Shown: positions 46,396 to 49,023 of the stretch, one piece after another
Position numbering within the stretch: position 1 is the stretch's first letter
How the letters are laid out: the number at the start of each line of letters is the position of its first letter
Assembly (NCBI GenBank): GCA_013697785.1
Contig: JACCWE010000157.1
Location: 1 to 49,023 of the forward strand
Direction: 5' to 3'
From: Gemmatimonadaceae bacterium
Lineage (GTDB): Bacteria > Gemmatimonadota > Gemmatimonadetes > Gemmatimonadales > Gemmatimonadaceae
DNA: 49,023 nt
Notes under the pieces: model-generated
Databases searched by the model: none
Seen by the model: the letters and a program-made list of their open reading frames with translations, nothing else
What the model was told of the DNA's origin: nothing
Translations under genes and position numbers: made by a program

Positions 46396-48357
46396 CTACT
46401 GCACGTGCGACTTCTGCACCGTGCTCGACACGCCATCGGAGAGGATGAGCTCGAGATCGGTCGTTGTCGTCTCCACCGTAGTTGCCCCGCCGCGCGCGAA
46501 GGAGAGCACCTCTCCCGTCTTCGGATCGCGAACGACCACCAGCGGGTAGCGCTGCGCATTCCACGAAATTGCCGCGCCACCACCCACTCGGCGCGCAACC
46601 GCGGGCGTAGCAGCGTTGAGCGCACGCTCGCTCGCGACAGTGCTCTGCGCCGCGGCCGAGGGGATAGCGTCGCGCCGTGCCGTGCTCCCTGGCCCTGCGA
46701 GCACCATCGACGCGACGGGCTTCGCCAGGCGCGCGATCGGAATCGCGTATGCGAAGCTGCGTCCCGCACCTGGCGCATCGGCGACGGAGTCCCCGTCGAA
46801 CGAGATCGCGAAGAGTTGCGCGCCGCTCGCGTCGAGCGCGCGGAGCGCGTACGCGCCCGCGTGCTCGGGAAGCGACGGGTGCGTCAGCAGCTGAAACGAC
46901 GGCTCGAGCACGACGCGACCGTTCGCCACGTGGCCCCATACTACGATGCACGGCTCCAAGTCCGCGCTCACGAAGTTGGGCGCGCTCGGGTGCCCGAAGC
47001 GCCACATGTACACGCCGGTATACGTGTAGTCGCTGATCCACTGCGGATGGCAGTAGCTCATCACCTCGGCCGTCGACGGCGGATAGAGAGTGCCGGTGGA
47101 CACGTCATAGCCATAGACGCCAATGTTGCCGGCGGGATATGGATAGTTCGAGTCGGTGTTGCCGTTGATACCGCACGGCGCGTGCGGGCGTCCCCACGAA
47201 TGCCCGAGCTCGTGCGAGATGATCTCCACCGCGCTCGAGCCGTCGTAGGCGACGCTCGCGTTGCCGCCGATGTAGGAGATCCCCGCGATGCCGCCGGAGT
47301 ACGCCGTTTTCACGATTCCGAAGTAGTTGCGTGGGCTCGCCTCCGCGACGCGCAGCGCCTGCATCTCGTTCAGGATCGCCTCCCACGCACCGTTGCCGTT
47401 GCCGCCGGTGAGGGTGAGCGTGTTGGTGGTGTACGTCGCGTGCACGTCCGAGCTATAGCCGGAAATCGGATGGATCTTCACCGTCTTCGCGAGGAGCGCA
47501 TCCTTGTTCGACGAGCTCACGACGCCCGTGAGACCGTTCACACTCTGCTTCACGGGCACGAAGCGGATATAGAACGTGGACAGGGCTTTGACGCTGAGCG
47601 CGAGCGGTGCACCGGACGCAGGAAAGCTGTTGTTGATCCGGCTCGACTCGGGGATGGCCTGCGACGGATCAACGTCCACGAGAATCGAGAGGCCGGGTTT
47701 GAGCACCGAGCCCGGGACCAGCAGGTTCCACGAGCTCGTGAGATCCCCTTCACTCACACTCGTGGGCACCGAGTGCGACGGCGCAGCGATGAGCGTCGAT
47801 GCGCCTTGCTGCGTGCCGTTCACGTAGAAGCGCACGCGAACCTGTGGCGCGACGTTGTTCTGATGATTGGCGACGACGAACACGCGGAGGAAGCCGTTGC
47901 GATCCTGCACGAGCGGCACGGCGCCGGTGAGCGTCTGCGTGCCCTGCGTGATATAGATCGCGGCGATCGAGAGGTCGAGCGTCGTCGCAGTCTTCGTGTA
48001 GACGACGGACGTGGACGCGGGCCCTGCATCCGCGACGACCGAGACCGAGGCGGTCGCAGGCGACGGAACGTAATTCGTATCGTGCGACGCGACGGTCGAT
48101 GCGCTCAGCTGGTAGGTGCCGGGAGCGAGATCGGAGAGCGTCGTCGTGTGAGAGACCGTGCTGGTGTAGCTGCTGGGCCCAGTCACGAGAACGGACGCCG
48201 ACGCGCCGGAAGGCAGCCCGCTCACAGTGACCGAGAGGGCGCCGGTGCCGGGAGCGGTGGGAGTGCGGACCTCGCCAGAGCAGCCGGCTGCTCCGAGGAG
48301 GGCAGCGGCGACGAGGGTCGCGAGAACGCGTGAGCGTGCGAGCGCGTAGAGGGGCAT
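46396..48357 (-). CDS. Secreted metzincin-type zinc metalloprotease lipoprotein
   Basis: A 653-residue lipoprotein (lipobox GAAGC, Cys26). A PEGA/Ig-like domain (about 38-110: LSVTVSGLPSGASASVLVTG, LAPGTYQLSAS) and a second beta domain (125-265, with the CARDB-like segment PESSRINNSFPASGAPLALS) precede the protease. The catalytic helix SHELGHSWGRPHAPCG gives HExxHxxGxxH (His382, His386, His392), with the downstream Met-turn VMSYC (433-436), the metzincin signature. The C-terminal 200 residues are beta-rich, ending in a strand-type QRYPLVVVRDPKTGEVLSFA. It is probably a surface-anchored or released peptidase. The ATG at 48357 gives a proper signal; the longer frame from 48438 would not. Confidence 0.82.
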   Translation of the reverse strand: MPLYALARSRVLATLVAAALLGAAGCSGEVRTPTAPGTGALSVTVSGLPSGASASVLVTGPSSYTSTVSHTTTLSDLAPGTYQLSASTVASHDTNYVPSPATASVSVVADAGPASTSVVYTKTATTLDLSIAAIYITQGTQTLTGAVPLVQDRNGFLRVFVVANHQNNVAPQVRVRFYVNGTQQGASTLIAAPSHSVPTSVSEGDLTSSWNLLVPGSVLKPGLSILVDVDPSQAIPESSRINNSFPASGAPLALSVKALSTFYIRFVPVKQSVNGLTGVVSSSNKDALLAKTVKIHPISGYSSDVHATYTTNTLTLTGGNGNGAWEAILNEMQALRVAEASPRNYFGIVKTAYSGGIAGISYIGGNASVAYDGSSAVEIISHELGHSWGRPHAPCGINGNTDSNYPYPAGNIGVYGYDVSTGTLYPPSTAEVMSYCHPQWISDYTYTGVYMWRFGHPSAPNFVSADLEPCIVVWGHVANGRVVLEPSFQLLTHPSLPEHAGAYALRALDASGAQLFAISFDGDSVADAPGAGRSFAYAIPIARLAKPVASMVLAGPGSTARRDAIPSAAAQSTVASERALNAATPAVARRVGGGAAISWNAQRYPLVVVRDPKTGEVLSFARGGATTVETTTTDLELILSDGVSSTVQKSHVQ

Positions 48358-48489
48358 GGCGATTGTGATTGGCGACGAAGCGACCGCGTGGAGCGTGGGG
48401 CGTCTGGAAGAGGACGGTTCGCGGGTGCGCCGTGTCACGGCAGGGCTCGGTGTATCAGCAGACGGTGGAGTGGGTTAAGCGGCTTGGGG

Positions 48490-48518
48490 TTGCCGAGGGG
48501 TGCTGTAGACAATAAAAT
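48490..48518 (+). promoter_or_regulatory. Promoter of tRNA-Gln
   Basis: TTGCCG (48490-48495), a 17-base spacer and TAAAAT (48513-48518) lie 50 bases upstream of the tRNA. As a promoter in front of a structural RNA it anchors the TTGCC-17-TAnnnT pattern seen before several protein genes here. Confidence 0.62.
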
Positions 48519-48567
48519 TCCCGGTCTCTGCTGGGCATCGAATGATTGCCTGGCGGAGGGATCGTAA

Positions 48568-48640
48568 TGCCCCTTGGTGTAACTGGCAACACGTCTGCCT
48601 CTGGAGCAGAAGAGTCCTGGTTCGATCCCAGGAGGGGCAA
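48568..48640 (+). tRNA. tRNA-Gln (anticodon CTG)
   Basis: A 73-base cloverleaf. The acceptor stem TGCCCCT pairs with AGGGGCA, with T at position 1 as usual for tRNA-Gln. The anticodon arm TCTGC-CTCTGGA-GCAGA has CTG at 48601-48603, and the T-arm is CCTGG-TTCGATC-CCAGG. The discriminator is A, with no encoded CCA. The D-arm is short (TTGGTGTAACTGGCAACA). Confidence 0.94.
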
Positions 48641-48643
48641 CTG

Positions 48644-48680
48644 AAAGCTCGACTTCACGTTAGGTGAGGTCGAGCTTTTG
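48644..48680 (+). terminator. Terminator of tRNA-Gln
   Basis: AAAGCTCGAC (48644-48653) pairs with GTCGAGCTTT (48669-48678), extended by TCAC with GTGA next to a small internal mismatch, and followed by TTTG. It begins four bases after the tRNA, so the gene is a single-tRNA transcript. Confidence 0.85.
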
Positions 48681-48783
48681 TGCGTCCGGGGAGTGGGAGG
48701 CGAAGTGCGGTACCGTGCCTATCTTGGTCGCCGCGGAAGGCGGACGTCCCGCGCAGGCCAATCTCAGCCGGCGGTCACGACAA

Positions 48784-49023
48784 ATGAGCTACCGACACGC
48801 TCCACGACTCGCATTCGCCACCGGCATCATCGCCCTGGGCGTCGTCGGTCTCGTTCACGGTGACTTCGATGCAGTCTGGCGAATCGTGCCGCCCTCCTTT
48901 CCCGGCCGTCAGCCACTCGAGTACCTGACCGCGGCGATCCTCCTCGCGTGCGGTACCGGACTACTCGCGACGCGCTCGGCACGGCCGGCGGCGCGCGGCG
49001 GGTGTCGCTGTGCTGATCGGGGT
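48784..49023 (+). CDS. DoxX-like small membrane protein, cut by the window end
   Basis: The frame from ATG 48784 reads MSYRHAPRLAFATGIIALGV, a first helix continuing to LVHGDFDAVWRIVPPSFPGR, then a second helix around EYLTAAILLACGTGLLATRS. This order of helix, GDF-x-W-x-x-VP, PGR and second helix resembles a DoxX-like membrane family of uncertain function. The last about 12 residues in this frame (ARGGCRCADRG) are not membrane-like, whereas another frame over the same bases gives AAGVAVLIG. A frameshift or sequence error near 48985-49000 is therefore possible. The gene continues beyond the window. Confidence 0.55.
   Translation, partial: MSYRHAPRLAFATGIIALGVVGLVHGDFDAVWRIVPPSFPGRQPLEYLTAAILLACGTGLLATRSARPAARGGCRCADRG

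Larger units (their letters stand above)
48441..48783. other. Intergenic region carrying tRNA-Gln with its promoter and terminator
   Basis: Apart from the promoter (48490-48518), tRNA-Gln (48568-48640) and terminator (48644-48680), no gene is seen. The short minus-strand frame across the tRNA is a shadow. Confidence 0.6.

Noticed and set aside
46369-48333. 654-codon plus-strand open frame opposite the metzincin lipoprotein
   Set aside because: Antisense to a protein with lipobox, HExxHxxGxxH and Met-turn; the plus-strand product is Arg-rich without domains.
48455-48658. Minus-strand 67-codon open frame across tRNA-Gln
   Set aside because: It is the antisense translation of the tRNA (LLGSNQDSSAPEADVLPV type), a recurrent false annotation.

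Overview
The window is a GC-rich (visibly about 65-70 %) chromosomal segment of a free-living bacterium. The protein repertoire points to Gemmatimonadota: a CBM9/DUF5916 outer-membrane protein, many lipoproteins with Ig-like repeats, and single tRNA genes without an encoded CCA. This is inferred from gene content only; no rRNA or marker phylogeny is present. Genes are packed in short operons with 1- or 4-base stop/start overlaps (ATGA, GTGA). Many first genes lack a Shine-Dalgarno sequence and instead carry a -10-like hexamer six or seven bases before the start codon, so leaderless transcription looks common here.

Left part (1-15 kb). The window opens inside an IS3-family element (left end at about 123), next to a truncated type IIG restriction-modification gene. 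Then follow a GT2 glycosyltransferase, a Ser/Gly-rich small protein, an LD-carboxypeptidase, a rhodanese and a CoA-type Nudix hydrolase. Next is a manganese/iron operon: a DtxR/MntR regulator with a palindromic operator on its own promoter, an Nramp transporter and a UspA protein, translationally coupled. Then come a secreted GH44 endoglucanase, a small M50-type membrane peptidase, a YbjN-domain protein, a Tat-exported epoxide-hydrolase-like enzyme, and a coupled nucleoside hydrolase / 3-hydroxyacyl-CoA dehydrogenase pair.

Middle (15-27 kb). An AttEFGH-like ABC operon (two FtsX-type permeases, ATPase, an unknown protein, and a CrtC/AttH domain fused behind a permease N-terminus) is followed by a DUF6130 protein. 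A quinone-stress locus comes next: MhqD-like hydrolase, MhqO-like dioxygenase and a MarR regulator, with two near-identical operators. Then a stress-type hypothetical, a DUF72 protein, SURF1 and a long acyl-CoA dehydrogenase.

Right part (27-49 kb). A PAAR / LysM-peptidoglycan-binding / OmpA-peptidoglycan-binding / 799-residue protein module looks like an orphan spike-and-cargo cassette of a contractile secretion system and is the least explained region. It is followed by the DUF5916 protein, a 3-hydroxyisobutyrate-dehydrogenase-like enzyme coupled to a class V aminotransferase, a DUF4015 lipoprotein, an unknown lipoprotein coupled to a hotdog thioesterase, a hybrid histidine kinase, DUF2203 plus a small partner, RNase Z, threonine ammonia-lyase, tRNA-Ala(CGC), a metzincin lipoprotein, tRNA-Gln(CTG) and the start of a DoxX-like membrane protein cut by the window end.
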